The notes under the pieces: generated by a model
Told to the model about the DNA's origin: nothing
The model's input: the letters and a program-made list of their open reading frames with translations, nothing else
Database searches by the model: none
Made by a program: the position numbers and the translations under genes
From: Dipetalonema caudispina
Lineage: Eukaryota > Nematoda > Chromadorea > Rhabditida > Onchocercidae
Direction: 5' to 3'
NCBI GenBank assembly: GCA_013365325.1
Contig: JABVXV010000222.1
Location: 43,662-107,661, forward strand
Length of the DNA: 64,000 bases
In this document: in pieces, positions 13,624 to 33,883 of the stretch
Layout: every line of letters begins with the position of its first letter
Numbering within the stretch: position 1 is the first letter of the stretch

Positions 13624-16600
13624 TTAAAACTAAAGGAGAAAAAAAAAAAGGAAAAATGAAATAAATTTCAAATAAATCTTTCCCCTCATATCTTTGTGGA
13701 ATAAAATAAATTTAGATCAAAATCTTTTCAATCATTAAGTGGAAAATACTAGTAAGTGATGGAATTCAAATATAATTCAAAATTCATTTCTTTTGCTTTG
13801 TCATCGCTTCGAAAAGATTTCCTTCCATTTAAATGAATTTTCAATTTCTACCCAATTCAAGGTCATAAAATCAGCAACAAATCTTACGAAAAAGATTTCA
13901 TTTCCAAACTTTACATCTTTCTATCATTTTTTCTCCTTATTACTGGCCTTAACTATCCATCCTTTACATTCCACATTATCATTGAATCGAGGTTAATCGA
14001 AATCCATCTATTAAGAGAATTTACTGTTAAGCAAATATTTCTTGATTGAATCATCTAAAAGGAATGAGTGAATCTTTTTGGAAACTACAATCGATGATAT
14101 GGATGACCTTCCGATACATTATGAGAATCAATGGATAAATTTTATTTTGGCTGGTAATTAAGAGTGTAATAGAAAAATTACGAGTTACATTACGAGGAAG
14201 ATCAATCTTGCCTTATAGCTTTTATTGATTTAAATTATATTTAAATTATTTATAAGGATTTAAAATTTACTAAGTTGAACTGGAAACATTATTGAATAAA
14301 TGGACAATGTCTATCAAAATTTGACCAATTGCTAGTAATTTCTTAGATAAATGGTAATATAATTTGCAGATACTAGGCATAAATTTTCAATACAGTATTT
14401 TCTACTATATAAGTATTTATGCAGTTTTGGCCTAGACTTCTTAAGCTTACAACTAGGCTGCTTTTTATATTTACAGCAAAGACAACTAATAAAATAATAT
14501 TTATACAAATATTAAGTAACATATATTTCAGATCATTTGCTTGACATCTCAAATATTGAAATTAAATTATTTAATTAATATGCGAAATTTTATGGTCCTT
14601 AACTGATTAAATGATTTGAAATATCTGGTTAATATTAGATAAATATCCAAAAGATTAAAGTTAGATCAATTAAATAGTACTTAAAATATTTATCCAAAAA
14701 TACTGTAGCATGAATTTAGCAGTTAGCAATTTATAAACAAATAAAAACGATAACGCTGAACGGATGAAATAAATCTTTTCTCTTTTTATTTTAAATTTGA
14801 ATTTCTGAGGATGAAAAAACAAGGAAGAAATGTATGATAATTTAGCTATGATACGATATTCTAAAATTAAAAAAGAGAAAAAGAGCAAAAGTAACAATTG
14901 CAAATTTCAACAAATCAATACTACTGCAATCGATCTATACACATTCTGCAACATAAATCATTTCATGAAAACATTTGCAAACTGGTCGAAGGCATGCATA
15001 CAAATTATCAGAAATATATTTATCGAATGATTTTTCTTCGTTCCAAACTTTTCAATTATTAAATGATTAATGTCGTAGATGGATCGATAAATTTGCTTAA
15101 TTAATGAGATAAAAAAAAAACAGTCCTACACATGTATAAGTATTAGTTATAATATTTATTAGACAAATTTAATTTGATAATTTTTGTCAGACAAGTTTGA
15201 TTTATTTTACCATTTATTAAAAAGTATATGGAAGAGAAAATTGGGAATAAATTTGATTTGATTCGAAATGATGGTAAATGTTATAAGTGATTACAACTGC
15301 AATTATCATAAGTTACATGATTAATAATAATTTTAAAATTGATGTGATAATTATTGATATGTGAATTTGCAATTATTCATAAGTGGAATAAATATTTGGG
15401 ATGATGTATTTAAAACTTGTTACTTTGATTTATTAAACTAATTAATAGTCACGATGATAGTTGACTATAATTACAATTATCATAAGCTATGTGATAATGA
15501 CAACATAACAATTGTAGAAACTTTTACTATAATTAGCAAAAAAAAATATGTAAATTTCCTCCTTCTTTTTACAGCAACAATAAAATTACAACCTTTTTAA
15601 AATTTTATTTTTTAAAAAATTTATTTGCCATTATTGTTATAGATAGAAAATATGACTATTATTAAAATAAATATTTGAATTGATAAATTGAATGAATGAA
15701 TAAATGATATAATTGAATAAATAATCAAATATTACAACAAGCATTCTTCCTCCACAATCTCACCTAATAGACATTTATGGTATATATTTACAAAAATGTA
15801 ATAACGATTGATTATAATAATGTGATTGTTGAAGGACTTTTTCACTGATACATTCATTTCCTTTCCCGAAAATCTTTGTTTAAGAAATCGGAAATAATTT
15901 TTTTTTGTAAAAATTTGATCAATTTTTTTTTTTTTTTTTGAAAGAAAAATTTGTAAGGAATAAAAAAGTAATGGTTTGAAAGAGTTATATTTAAAAAAAA
16001 AAAAAAAAAGAAATTAAAAAAGACAGAATGACGAATAAAATGAATCTGAACCATTTACCAAATCTTCATTGACTTTGTATTAAAATTTTAAAATTACAAA
16101 AATTGCCAAATTTGAATTTATAAGTCATCGATTAATTTTTTAAATGGTTAAGACAGAGAGAGAGAGGGAGAAAAGGGAAAAGAATTCCCTTTTAAATTTA
16201 AAAACTTGAAAATGCTTAAATTAACTTCAAAAACTTCGATATATTTACGCTTAACATAGATAAAATCTTTGTTGAAATGAGCTATTAATGGTAATAAATC
16301 AAATTAATGCATCAAAAATCAACAAATATCCAATGTCTGGTTTCAAATAAAAGAGGAAGAAAAGAAAATGCAACTGATATTTAAATGAGATATGAATTCA
16401 TTGATATAATCTAAATTAAGTTTTAGAATTACCTATTGTTATAATGATTATAGTTAACAGTAAATGGACACTGATCTGATTGATTACTAATGGATATTAG
16501 TTTGAGATAATCGATCATGAATCCAAAGAAAGGATTTGCTAATGAAAATTACAATTTGATGAGTTGAAATTTTTTTCCAAATTTACCTTCACATCTTTTT

Positions 16601-17310
16601 CATATTTTACCATTTCTAATTGTAATCCATTTTTGTTGTTTTACTTCGATATGATAAGAATACTGATAATAATGATAAAGGCATAAATGTTTTAAGATAT
16701 CTTTGCGAATGAATAGAAATACGATATTTTACATTTCAAAATTAAGTTTACAATTTTCATTTCCTTCCATTTCCACTTCTTATCATTTTATTCACAAATA
16801 CATCCTAAAATAAGCAACCATGATGAAAAAGATAGATAACTGGAAGGAAGAAATCATTCTAATACTTTAGAAATAAAATTCTCACTTAATTATTCAATTA
16901 AGAAAATTATTTATGGTAAACAAATTGTTTTATATGAACAAGTTTGCTGCTGCTACAAGAAGAAAATTTAATTATTTCAATCTCTTCTAAATGTTCATTA
17001 AAGAGAATTTTCTTTCAATTACGACATAACGGTAATCTTTACTATTTCTATTCTATTCGCTAGTATTTGTTAATTCTATATAATGTAATTAATGCATTGT
17101 TTAAATACTAAAATGATGAAAAAATTTTTCTAACTGAATTTTTAATTTTGAAATGATTTCAGCAATGAAATGGCTATATTATATGAATTAAATTTTATAT
17201 GAGTTTAAATAATAGAATATTTAGTTTACAACGAAAGAAAAAAAGAAAAATAAAAGAGCATTTAATCGACAGGAAAAAAAAAAAAAACTAAAAAAAAAGA
17301 GGAAAATGAT

Positions 17311-17464
17311 CATTACCAATCATTTCGTAATCAAAGAATGATTATTAAAGAATAAAAAAATAATTACCAATCATTCCGTAATCAAAGAATGATTATTAAA
17401 GAATAAAAAAGTAATTACCAATCATTCCGTAATCAAAGAATGATTATTAAAGAATAAAAAAATA
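17311..17464 (+). repeat. Minisatellite, three copies of a 51-bp unit
   Basis: The core accaatcatt recurs at 17315, 17366 and 17417, exactly 51 bases apart. Each unit contains the pair caatcatt / gaatgatt, which could fold as a small hairpin. The copies differ at only a few bases. Confidence 0.95.
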
Positions 17465-19410
17465 ATGTGAAGAGAAGAGATGTGAGCCAGTCAAAATTTC
17501 TCACTTTAAAATGAAATTTACATTTTAGAAATTTAATGATGCTTAAAATATTGATGCCTTTCCCATGAAATATGTACAACTTCGATGCAATTTCACTATG
17601 AGATGGGAAAATTTGCTTACCATTTGATGGATATTTAAAATGTAGCAAAATATATTTTTGAAAATTCTAAATATGACGAAATATTTAAATTCATTTATTT
17701 ACTCTTCACATGAATGAAAATGAATGTAAAAACATGAATGAGTAAAGGAATGATTAGAAGAATGTATATAATTGAGTAAATGGGTAAATGAATATAAATA
17801 TACAAATGATTAAATAAATATAATATCTAAGTGGAGATACGTAGTGAACTTATAATATGAATTACATTTTCGTTTGTTATATATTTATATTACAAAAAAA
17901 AAAAAAAAAGAAAAAAAAAACTAAAAATTAGCATTTTCATATTATAAAAAATATTATGTATTAAATTAATATAACAAAAAAATAATAATACATTTTAAAT
18001 TTAATTGTAAAAAAATTCAGATAAAGTTATCGTACAAATAATATGAGCAGTATTTATATAAAAAAGTGCTAAAATTACAAAAATTGAATAAATCTATTTT
18101 TTTAAAAGTTTTCTCATCATCCCATTATTTTTATTACTCATCTCGAAAACGTTACATTTTGTTAAAAGCTTTTTTTTTTCTTATGAAGCAATACGCTTTT
18201 ACTGCTTTTTTTTCCTCCTATGAAATATTTACAGTTTCCTTCTTTTTTTTTTTTTTTTTTGAAAAATAAAATTTTAAAAATCAAAAATGATTATTATCGA
18301 TGAATAATAAGTATGAGCAGGAATAAAATATTATTTGAGATAATATTTACTATTGAAATTTGTCAAGTATCTCAAACAAATGAATGAATGCAATTCAAAT
18401 GAAAAAGATTGATTTCTATAGGATTGTATCGAAAAAATTTATTTCAACTGAAAGAATCCTTAAATGAAAATTGAATAAAGCAAAATATATGCAAATATTA
18501 CACTTACAGGATTGCAATATATTACTTTTTTTTTGCCCAAAAATTTTTCTCTATTATTGATTGAAAAAGTTGAGTGAAATTTTTAAATAATATACTAAAT
18601 TAAAAATCATAATAACAAAGGGAAAGGGAAAGAGATGAAAGAGAAAGAAAATGCGAAAGAAAGGTATTTTTCGTGTATTCCGATAACAACACGTTATTTG
18701 TATTGGAAAAAATGATAAATAAATGATTAGGATGATAATTTTTTATCTGTAATTTATCAATGAGACAATAAACATTTAACAGAGCAACAAAGTTGTACAC
18801 AATTTGATCAAAAATTACAAAATTAAATTATAGAAATAAAGAAATAAATTTGTTGCGAAATTTTGAAATATAATACAAATAACAAAATAGTAAAGCACAT
18901 TGATATTTCACAGGTTCATTTAGAAAACGAAAATTTAATTTTATAAATTAATTAAATTTGTACTTCTTTATTATTGATTCTTGTATTTTTACAATTCATT
19001 TTTAGGTAAATTAATTTGTAACGATTTTGAGTTAATTAATGCTTTATTCATATTCTCAATTATATTCTGCTAACTAACAAAGTTTTAATGAGTGAAAATT
19101 CCTATTCCAATCACTTATTCTCCTATACATATGAATGCAAACATATACATATAATATAATCTGACATTTAATAATCAAAGTAATCAATAACATTTGAATC
19201 TATAACAAGTGATGTAGTTTCCCGAAAATTAAATATTCTTTCTTTCATCGATATTTCTTCCTTAATTCCTGCATATTTTTGAATTGCTAAAGTTTAATTG
19301 ATTCTACCATTCCTATCCGAGAAAACATTGGAATAAAATGGGCACAAATACAGTATGTGCTCTATTTAAATCCGTGATAGCACGGGAAATACATCATTTA
19401 TATGATGATG

Positions 19411-25427
<6,017 letters not shown>

Positions 25428-25458
25428 ACAATCACGTCGTCTATTGAGATCTGAAATA
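25428..25458 (-). promoter_or_regulatory. Putative SL trans-splice acceptor and 23-base leader of innexin B
   Basis: On the minus strand CCTATTTCAG ends at 25451, followed by 23 bases and the ATG at 25427. The leader is open in the coding frame, so an upstream coding exon cannot be fully excluded. Confidence 0.4.
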
Positions 25459-26999
25459 GGAAATGAAATGAAAAGTTATTTGAAAGAAAAAAAAAGAAGC
25501 TTTTCCTTCTTTTTTTTCTCCCTCACTTTTCCTTCTTATCAGATAAACCAATTTTAACACTTCTTTTTTAGTATTTATGATTGATTAAGCATTAATTTCA
25601 TTGCTAGAAGATTGTTAGACATGTAAGAAACGTGAAAAACGTGAAACATATGAGAAAAACATCGAAGTGATTTGTATTTGTAAAGGAAAAAATATTGTTA
25701 GTACTAAAATTATCAGTTTCAAATATCAAATACTAATATATTAGTGCGTAAAATTTTCTCATAATATTCTACATTTCTCCATTTTCCGTTTTTCATAGCA
25801 AAAAATTAATAATGAATCTGGAAGAGTTCATTCCTTTTCTCTTAATTTGATATTAGTATCATTAGTACTGATTATTAGTAACATTATTATCAATCGCTGT
25901 CTTTATTTCTCAAATAGCAACAAATTATGTAGGTAGCAAAACAATCCCTAACCATTTCTTTCCTTCATCTATCACTACAACGATATTTGCTGATGATACA
26001 TGAACTATCAAAACATAAATCATTTCATTTATCCCCGTTTTCCCGGTTGTGGCATTTTAGTTTGCTTGATCCTAATTCAACAAGCATAAATCACTAATTT
26101 GTTTGTCAAAATATCCGATTAATTGTCTGTTATCTTTCATGTTTTAAATGTTATTTCTTTCTTCTAAAACGGAACAGAAGGAGAGATATGACTGAAAAAG
26201 GATGAGTAAAGATGAGGAGAGAAGTGGACATTGTCTAGATTTTATATCTTAGGTATTCAGGTTATTAAAAAGTATAGATTTATACCTTAGGTATTCAGGT
26301 TATTAATAAGATATTGTGTCATTTATAATAGATACTGGGATTTTTTGAAAAGCAATTAGCTTATTCCGATTTTTACTTTTTGTTTCGATCATTTTTTTAC
26401 TCAGTCAACTAAGTTTAACCGGAAATAATTCGATGATGGATAAAATCAAAACCGGAAATGCTATATCAGTTTAGCTCACATAATGCATCAATTACTAAAG
26501 CTACGCCTAAATATGACATTAATTTCTGTTCATGTACGTATGTTAATCTTAATAATTTAGCTTAATTTCTTAGAATTTTATTAACAAATGGTTTTATTTA
26601 TTTTCGTAATATTATTTACCTTTATAATATTATTTACTTTTTATAAGTAAATATCATTTTATAATATTTACTTTTATAACGTTTAAAAAAAATAAAATAA
26701 AAAACTTGTTGGCGTTAAAACAAATACTTTTTTTGGTTCGTGACATATGCAGCATACGGATTTCACGTTGCTCTTATATTGTGCCTAATCACTATCATTT
26801 ATTACATTTTTAACAAAACTGAAAAAAAAAGAACTTCATGTAAAACTGAGAAAAAAAGAAAAAGTTTTACGTAAAGTTATTGGCTGAAATAAGAAAGTAA
26901 TTGAAAATGAAATAAATAATAAATTCTATGTGAATATAATGAGAAATAATTAATCAAAATTACCACTTTTACTTTATTTTATTTGTATAGTACGACGAA

Positions 27000-27990
27000 C
27001 ATTGCAATATAAATGGAAAAGAGAGAAAAGAGGATGAAAAGGGATAAATACATCATTGGTATGCAAATTTGTTTTCAGCAGTTGAATTTCGGGACAGCTG
27101 CAACTATATCAGGTCAGAGGAAGGAGCGGAGAGAAGCGGGGGAAACGGAATGACGGGAAGACGGGAAGAGGGAAATGAGAGATCCAAAAATTTGGCACAT
27201 AGATGTTGTATCAAATATCTGTTGTGGATTTAATCCTATCCGATCAACAACCTTTTAATCGTGAAATATTTCGTAGAATGGAAAGAAAGAAAGGCGTGAT
27301 AATGAATGGGTAATAAAATGGTATAGGATTAGACGGGGAAGGTAATGGGAGGAAGAGGGGAGGAGGGCGGGATAGATGATCGTATGAAGAGGTAAACATC
27401 TTAATGTCAAATCCCCCGCTTTCATCATTTAGTAAATATGATACATGGAAGAGAATGGATGTAAATATGAATGAATTGTTGAAAAGTGGAAAAGAGGAGG
27501 AAAAGAGGAGGTGAAGGATGAGAAGGCGGGGTATGATGAAAGAAGGAAGGTAGACGAGGCATTTAGACCGGTAGATGGGACCCGATCGGGTAAATCGGGA
27601 ATAGAAATGAATGGGGAAAGTGGGCGAAGAGGTAGGTAGGAAAAGGAAGAGAGACCTTGGATGACTGTTGCGGGAACATGAAATTGTCACCTCGAAAACC
27701 ACCGCCCATCGTTATTATTAAACAGCAAAATGACATACGTAAACGAAAGATGAGCCGCGGGGGAGGACAGGGGAAGAATGAGAGGCGGGGGAAATGGATA
27801 GAAAAGGGGTAGGATATTTTCTGTTGTATATATGTATGTATGTATGTATGTATGTGTGTATGTATGGTCAATGGGCATGCAATTAATTTCAATTATTTTG
27901 ATAAATTTCGAGAATTAAAAATAAAAAATGAAACTTTGGCAAAAGAAAAAAGGAAAGGAAACGAAAATGGAAAAAAAGTGGAAAATGAAC
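27000..27990 (+). other. Purine-skewed tract, about 1 kb
   Basis: The plus strand is strongly A/G-rich, with many ggaagag, gcgggg and agagg stretches and more G than the surroundings. The skew creates a 152-aa minus-strand open frame (27244-27702) rich in Ser, Pro, Phe and Leu, which is likely a by-product. Confidence 0.7.
27831..27866 (+). repeat. TATG tetranucleotide microsatellite
   Basis: tatgtatgtatg repeated about nine times with one tgtg interruption, inside the purine-skewed tract. Confidence 0.95.
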
Positions 27991-28429
27991 ATTTTATCAT
28001 AACAATACTTGATTATTTCATAAGATTTTGCTGAATTAATTAATTGAAAATGAAAATGAATGATATTTGTGGGTGTACCAAAAAACATATCAAATAATAG
28101 AAATCAAATATGTAAATATTTTTGATTTGTTTTGTATAAAATATTTAGACATCAATTACTCTATTTTGTTTCCATTATTATAAAAGGATTAACGAATATA
28201 CAAATGATATATTGATGCAAGCTAATATAAAGCATAGAAGTAAGAAATAAAATCATGGATGAAATTATTGGATAATTTAATCATTTAATTAGTTCATGAC
28301 TAAGTAATTTATTATTTAATTGTCACTTGTTTAAATAAACAGTTCAGTTTAACAAATTGCAGTGTTGGCAAGGGTACGATAAAATGGAAATCATTTAATT
28401 GTATCTTAATTTTCATACTTATAATTACT

Positions 28430-28600
28430 ATTACCATACAATTTTACCCTGTCATTATCACCTTATCACTACCATTCTCTACATCACATTGTTTTCCTGT
28501 TATCATCTTACTACCACTTATCACATTGCCATTATCATATCACTACCATTTGCTCACCACATCATTACAATTATTATTTATCACTACGAAATATCATAAC
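28430..28600 (+). repeat. Degenerate short tandem repeat of the form TATCACTACCAT
   Basis: Variants of tatcactaccat and cattatcatatc recur irregularly through the stretch. It reads as diverged minisatellite DNA. Confidence 0.6.
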
Positions 28601-31600
28601 AAAGCATCGAATAATGATGGGTACAATATCATTTATCACTTCTGATGAAATTACTAATATTTATAATATCTTTAAAGAGTACTGTGTAATAATGAATTGT
28701 GTTATCGGCACAATTTTTGTAGAATGCGGTATAATTATCACTTATTATTTACTGTACGAATTGTCTTTGGATAGATGCGAATGATGAACATAGTTAAACT
28801 GTTAAAGATAAATGTAAACAAATGATAGAAAAAGAATATTAAAACCGATCCTTTTCTACCTCTTTTACCTCCTCATTCCTTCCTTTCATCAACAATTCAT
28901 ATTTATCCTTCGATGATAATCTGATAACACTCATTTAATTTCTACAACAACAACAACTATTACTACTAGCGTTATCAGTAATAGAAATCTCTTTGAAGCA
29001 TTTCTTTTCTACACTTAAGAATAGACAGATCCATTCTTTCCTTACCTTCATTTCATTCAATAACGTATAATTTTTTATCATTAAAACTAAAGCATTTTCA
29101 TAGATTAGTAGGAAATTTAAATTCACTAATTTTTTTTTATTTGTTAATTATTCTTTTAGATTTGAGAGATTATGCTATGATCATGTTTTTTTTTAAATAC
29201 CGGAATTTTCCATGAATTTTAGTACAGCTAAAAATTGAACGAAAATTAAATTTGCGCCGAAATTACATAAGACAAAAATTATAAGATAGGAATTTTAGCC
29301 GTAATTTTCACTTCCGTCTAATTATTCTTACTATTTTACCTGAGCCTATCATATATTTATTATGCATTGATAAAACTGTATTTGATGGCGTACATTATCC
29401 TACCTCATGAATTATTCATTGCTTTCTTACCAAAAACTGTTTATCCAACAATTTCAGTTTTCCCGCATTTGCATTTTTTCTATAAATGAAAATTTTATTT
29501 GACGTCATATATTAACATGCTTAAATTTCAAAATTAAACAAGATTCTTCCATATGAAATATTTTCATACAGTTAAACAATACTTTCAAATTTTAAAATTT
29601 TATTTTTTTCTTTTTCCTTCAATCATATAATTACAGTACTAATAGAAAATGAAAAATATGTTGAACTTTATAAGGATGATCAAATTCCAAGTTATAATTT
29701 TTATTGAAAAAATTTGAGTGTCAAGTTTAATTGTTCATTTGAAGGGATTAAAAATAATAGAACGAATAATACTAAACTTTTAGGCAAAATGTATTTTTAG
29801 ATAATTTCGTGAAAGTGTACTGTAAAAACTGATAAGTTAGATTAAAAATGTTGTGAGAAATGCTATCACTTTCTTCTTTTATCATTACTCTAATTGACCA
29901 AACTACAGCCAAGGAATATTCTTTTCTCATAAAGACCTCACAAATGATATGAATAGAAACTGCTGATGAGCAAATTTCAACAAAGAGCAAAGAATTATTT
30001 CAAGGACAATGAAAGGTTTGAACAGCGAATAATTTCATCAAAATCTTCCTCAATTGCTCTATTGTACCTCACAGTAAAGCGAACCTTGGCATTCTAAATT
30101 ATAATTGTATTGATGAATGACGGAATGGTGACAGTATCACTGATATTCGGTGATATCATTTACAACTGTATCAGAATATAATGCTAGTTATAAATAAGTG
30201 ACAATACATAACAGCTATCATCATCTATATTGGAAACTTTCGATATTGATTAACTTCTTTATAAATTAACAAAAATTCCTATCAAATACATGCTAAGTTT
30301 AAATAACGGCAAACTGAGCTATCTGTCAACCCGAAATACTGATTATACTCAAAAAAATTTCAAAAACTCCTTCTTCCAATGATATGTTGAAATTGAATGA
30401 AAATATTACCAATTTCATAAAAAGTTTCAAAAATGTGAGATCGAATAATTTAAAACACCTTACCGTTATTCAACGAACATTCAAAAACAAGAATAAATCG
30501 CTAATACAGCCAAACAATCCTGTATCATTATAATGCTATAATTATTAGATTTGCCCAACAATATACATATGTCTTTTATTCGTTTATTTTTTTGAAATGA
30601 CAAAAGGATACTTTTTCCTGAAAAAAATTCTGATGTTAATCATAATAAATAATTGTGTTAAATCCTATAAAGTGTAAACTGGATGGTATAGGTGAGTGAT
30701 ATACAATATCTTCTGATATGTTTGGGTGAATTGGAAGTTATAAACAGCTAAACATGAAGAATTACCTAGGAATGAAGTAGAATTATATGAATTGCACTAA
30801 AATAAGGTAAATAAGTATAACGAAACCTGATAATGTGCTACTTGCTAAGGTAAAAGGAGAATTAATCCACAACGTAGCATGAACCAAAGATTTTAGGTTT
30901 GTTCCAGTTACAAATTTATAACCGAAATCCGGTGCAGAAAAAGCATGAGGGATTTAAAATTCGTTGTCAAAGTTTTCTGCAAACAGTATACTAATAAATA
31001 GGAAGAAAATTTATTACTCAAACAACTAATTTAGGAAAAAAATAAAAAGAAACAAATCAAATAATGCTATATTTATGATAGTAAATACAATCAATTATTT
31101 CACACATTATCATTCTTCAGCCTATATTTCTCTTCGCGAATCAGATCGTTGCAAACGACGTATTTGTTCCCTTCCATTTCTACAAGAAAAAAAATTATTG
31201 GAAACTTCCGAAGAAGCCAAGAATATTCAAGAATGCCGAACAACAAAAATTGTGAAGATAACAAATTCAGCATTTCAAAAACTTAGAAATTTAGTATTCT
31301 TCAAACAAGTGTTAGTTTTCGACACTCTTCAAATTACATTTCTTGCACCTACCATCTCTAAAATAACATGATTAGGCGATATATCTAATTTGGCGAAAAT
31401 TTCGCGAAATATCTACTAATAAGATCTACTGTAGATTTGTCGCATCTTCAACACTTATCAGTAGCGACATCAACGTTGACAAAACCACGTATTTACAAAT
31501 CATCACAATAGAAAAATGGATTCCACATTAAATGCAGGAATTTTATGTTCGTCTGCAACTTATTTATGATATATTTTGTTTCCCAGTTAAAAAAAGCAAT

Positions 31601-33883
31601 AGTATATTTTAAAATACACAAAGAGTTCTCCCTAAAGATTCAAACTTATATGAGAAGTTGACTGCCACAGAAACCATCACTCAACGATTAAACAAGCTAA
31701 CTACATTGGATAACGAAAATTATAAAATTAACAAACCAGCACTTTATAAACTCACTCGAAATTATTCCTTATTCACTATTGACGAATATAACCCTCTACC
31801 TTCTTCGGTTTGACTTCAACGCTAAATGTAACGTAACAATAAACCACTTTTAAATCCATAGAGATAGTCGACTATCATATTCACCGCCATCATTTTGTGT
31901 TGAATATAAGGAAGAGTCTTCTTTCACTCCAATATATGTGGAACTAATTTGCTAACAATCCTGAATTTATTACTGTGAAATTTAAGAGTCAATAAAAAAG
32001 AAATAAAAAAATTGGCTACAACCAATGTTAATTTCAAACTGCATTAAAAAAGTGACAAGATAAAATTAGAGAAATTTCAATTCTATGCATGCAATTTGAG
32101 GAGATCCAGATGAACCCGTAAAAATAAAGTGAATACGAAAGTATGCGGGTATGGTAAGAAACAGATGGAAATGAGTATTATTATAGGCAGTGTTTCAAAA
32201 AATTACTTTACCATGAAACTAAACATTATCCTTATCACATCCAAATGCGGTATACTCAAAAATCTACGACATCAAATAAAGCGTTGCTTAGAAATGTTTT
32301 AGAGAAACAAAAGGAAAAAACAACGGCTCTAACTCAGTTCAAATTTTCAAAACTAACATTTCTCTTTAGTTGAATTTAGGGTAATAACATAGGCAAACTT
32401 CCAACTTCCTGTGGATTTGAGTAATTCCATTGATTTAGAGACTAACAGACCCCTATATCCAACATATCTTCCAACTGATATTTTACGAATAAAATAAATC
32501 TTAATAGCGAAATATATTCGAGTTGGTGCTTTTTTTTCCATTCTCAGCACATTCGATTTTGCAACAAAAATAAGCTATTTATACTGTATTTTCAAATCAC
32601 AGAATAATCCAATAAATTAAGATATGACACAGAAAGGACCTGTATTATTAATTCCGAATAGTAATTCAAACAGAGCTAATAAATTAAAGCCTGATCATAA
32701 TGCAAACAGTCGACCAAATATGTCTACTGCGTGCATATACAGTTTATATTTATTTTATTTGTCCTTCGAAGGTACAATATTTAAAACCTAAATAAAGGAA
32801 TGAAAATGAGCCCTTGATGAATCGATGGCATTAATTTCCTACCTCCAACAACCTCTGAAATTTGACTTGATGTCTGCTTTTCTGCATCATACAACTCAAT
32901 CGAAATAATCAATGAATAATGATACCGCAGAAATTCTGTAGAAATCTTGAAAACGTTACAACTATTTGATAGTTTCTTCTGGTGGAAAGAGTTATTTAGC
33001 TCACCCCAATGGTTCCATCAGTTTTTAGATTCCTCCCTGTATTAGAACTAAAAAGTTACTCAAAACTTTTCATTTAAATCAAAAATCAATGATAAATAGA
33101 AATATTAAATCAAATTAAACTCAAACACCAAAGAAAAATGAACCACCATTCACTGGAATCTGACAGTCCCTGTGAAACAGTAAATACAATTGTGAAGTAG
33201 CAAATACAATTGGACATCAACTGTGTGTCAGATCTACTTTGTGCATCACATACGTAAACTCTTAAAGACATGGCATGACATCGAAGAGGAAATTCTAAAT
33301 TAAAATCATGAAACTACAAGTACTTTACAAATAACTGGGATAATGGATACTCAAATCTGAATACAATATTTTAGCTAAATTGTATTCAGAAGAGTAACAA
33401 AGTGAAACAATTTAAAAAACCAAAATAATCAAAGAAATTTCATACAGAGATTATCACTGAGAGTATAAAAAAAAAAAAAACATTCAAATGCCACTTTCCT
33501 CAATTCTTAAATTATTAAAAATGATTTTAGTTATAGCTTCCAGAGCATCTCTTCCACTTGTTTCATCCTTTCATCCTGCTCCTTTATAACGAAATATCTT
33601 TCGCGTGATATATGAAATCTTTAAATTTTAAGCGAAGCGAAAGGTCATTTTATTAATTCAGAATGAAGCAATATATCACTCCTCCCAAATTCCAAGTTTA
33701 AAGAAGTACCAAATCACCGTATCAAGTCTTTCTTTAAAGCTTCGATAAAATGGCAGATTACACGTCCATTCGAAACATTTTAAACCGAAGCAATTAATAA
33801 TTCAAACATTAAAACATTTGAAGATAAAACTGTTTCAATTAAACCCGAATTAAACCAGACAAATAATCATTTTAAAAAATCCT

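Larger units (their letters stand above)
11312..19410. other. 8.1 kb AT-rich intergenic region between the two innexin genes
   Basis: It contains many A/T homopolymers, a CT microsatellite near 13601-13623 and a 51-bp tandem repeat at 17311. Open frames here are short and of low complexity, with no recognisable domain. It presumably includes the promoter of innexin A and the 3' UTR of innexin B. Confidence 0.6.
25451..33883. other. 8.4 kb intergenic region between innexin B and GnT-I
   Basis: It includes the likely innexin B promoter, a purine-rich tract (about 27000-27990), a TATG microsatellite, a degenerate pyrimidine/CA-rich repeat (about 28430-28600), and a segment from about 29.8 to 33.9 kb with fewer homopolymers than the surrounding intergenic DNA. 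The longest open frames (98-152 aa) show no known domain. No gene is supported. Confidence 0.5.

Noticed and set aside
27244..27702. 152-aa minus-strand open frame
   Set aside because: It lies in a purine-skewed tract that removes stop codons on the opposite strand. The predicted protein is Ser/Pro/Phe/Leu-rich with no domain, and overlapping frames are also open.
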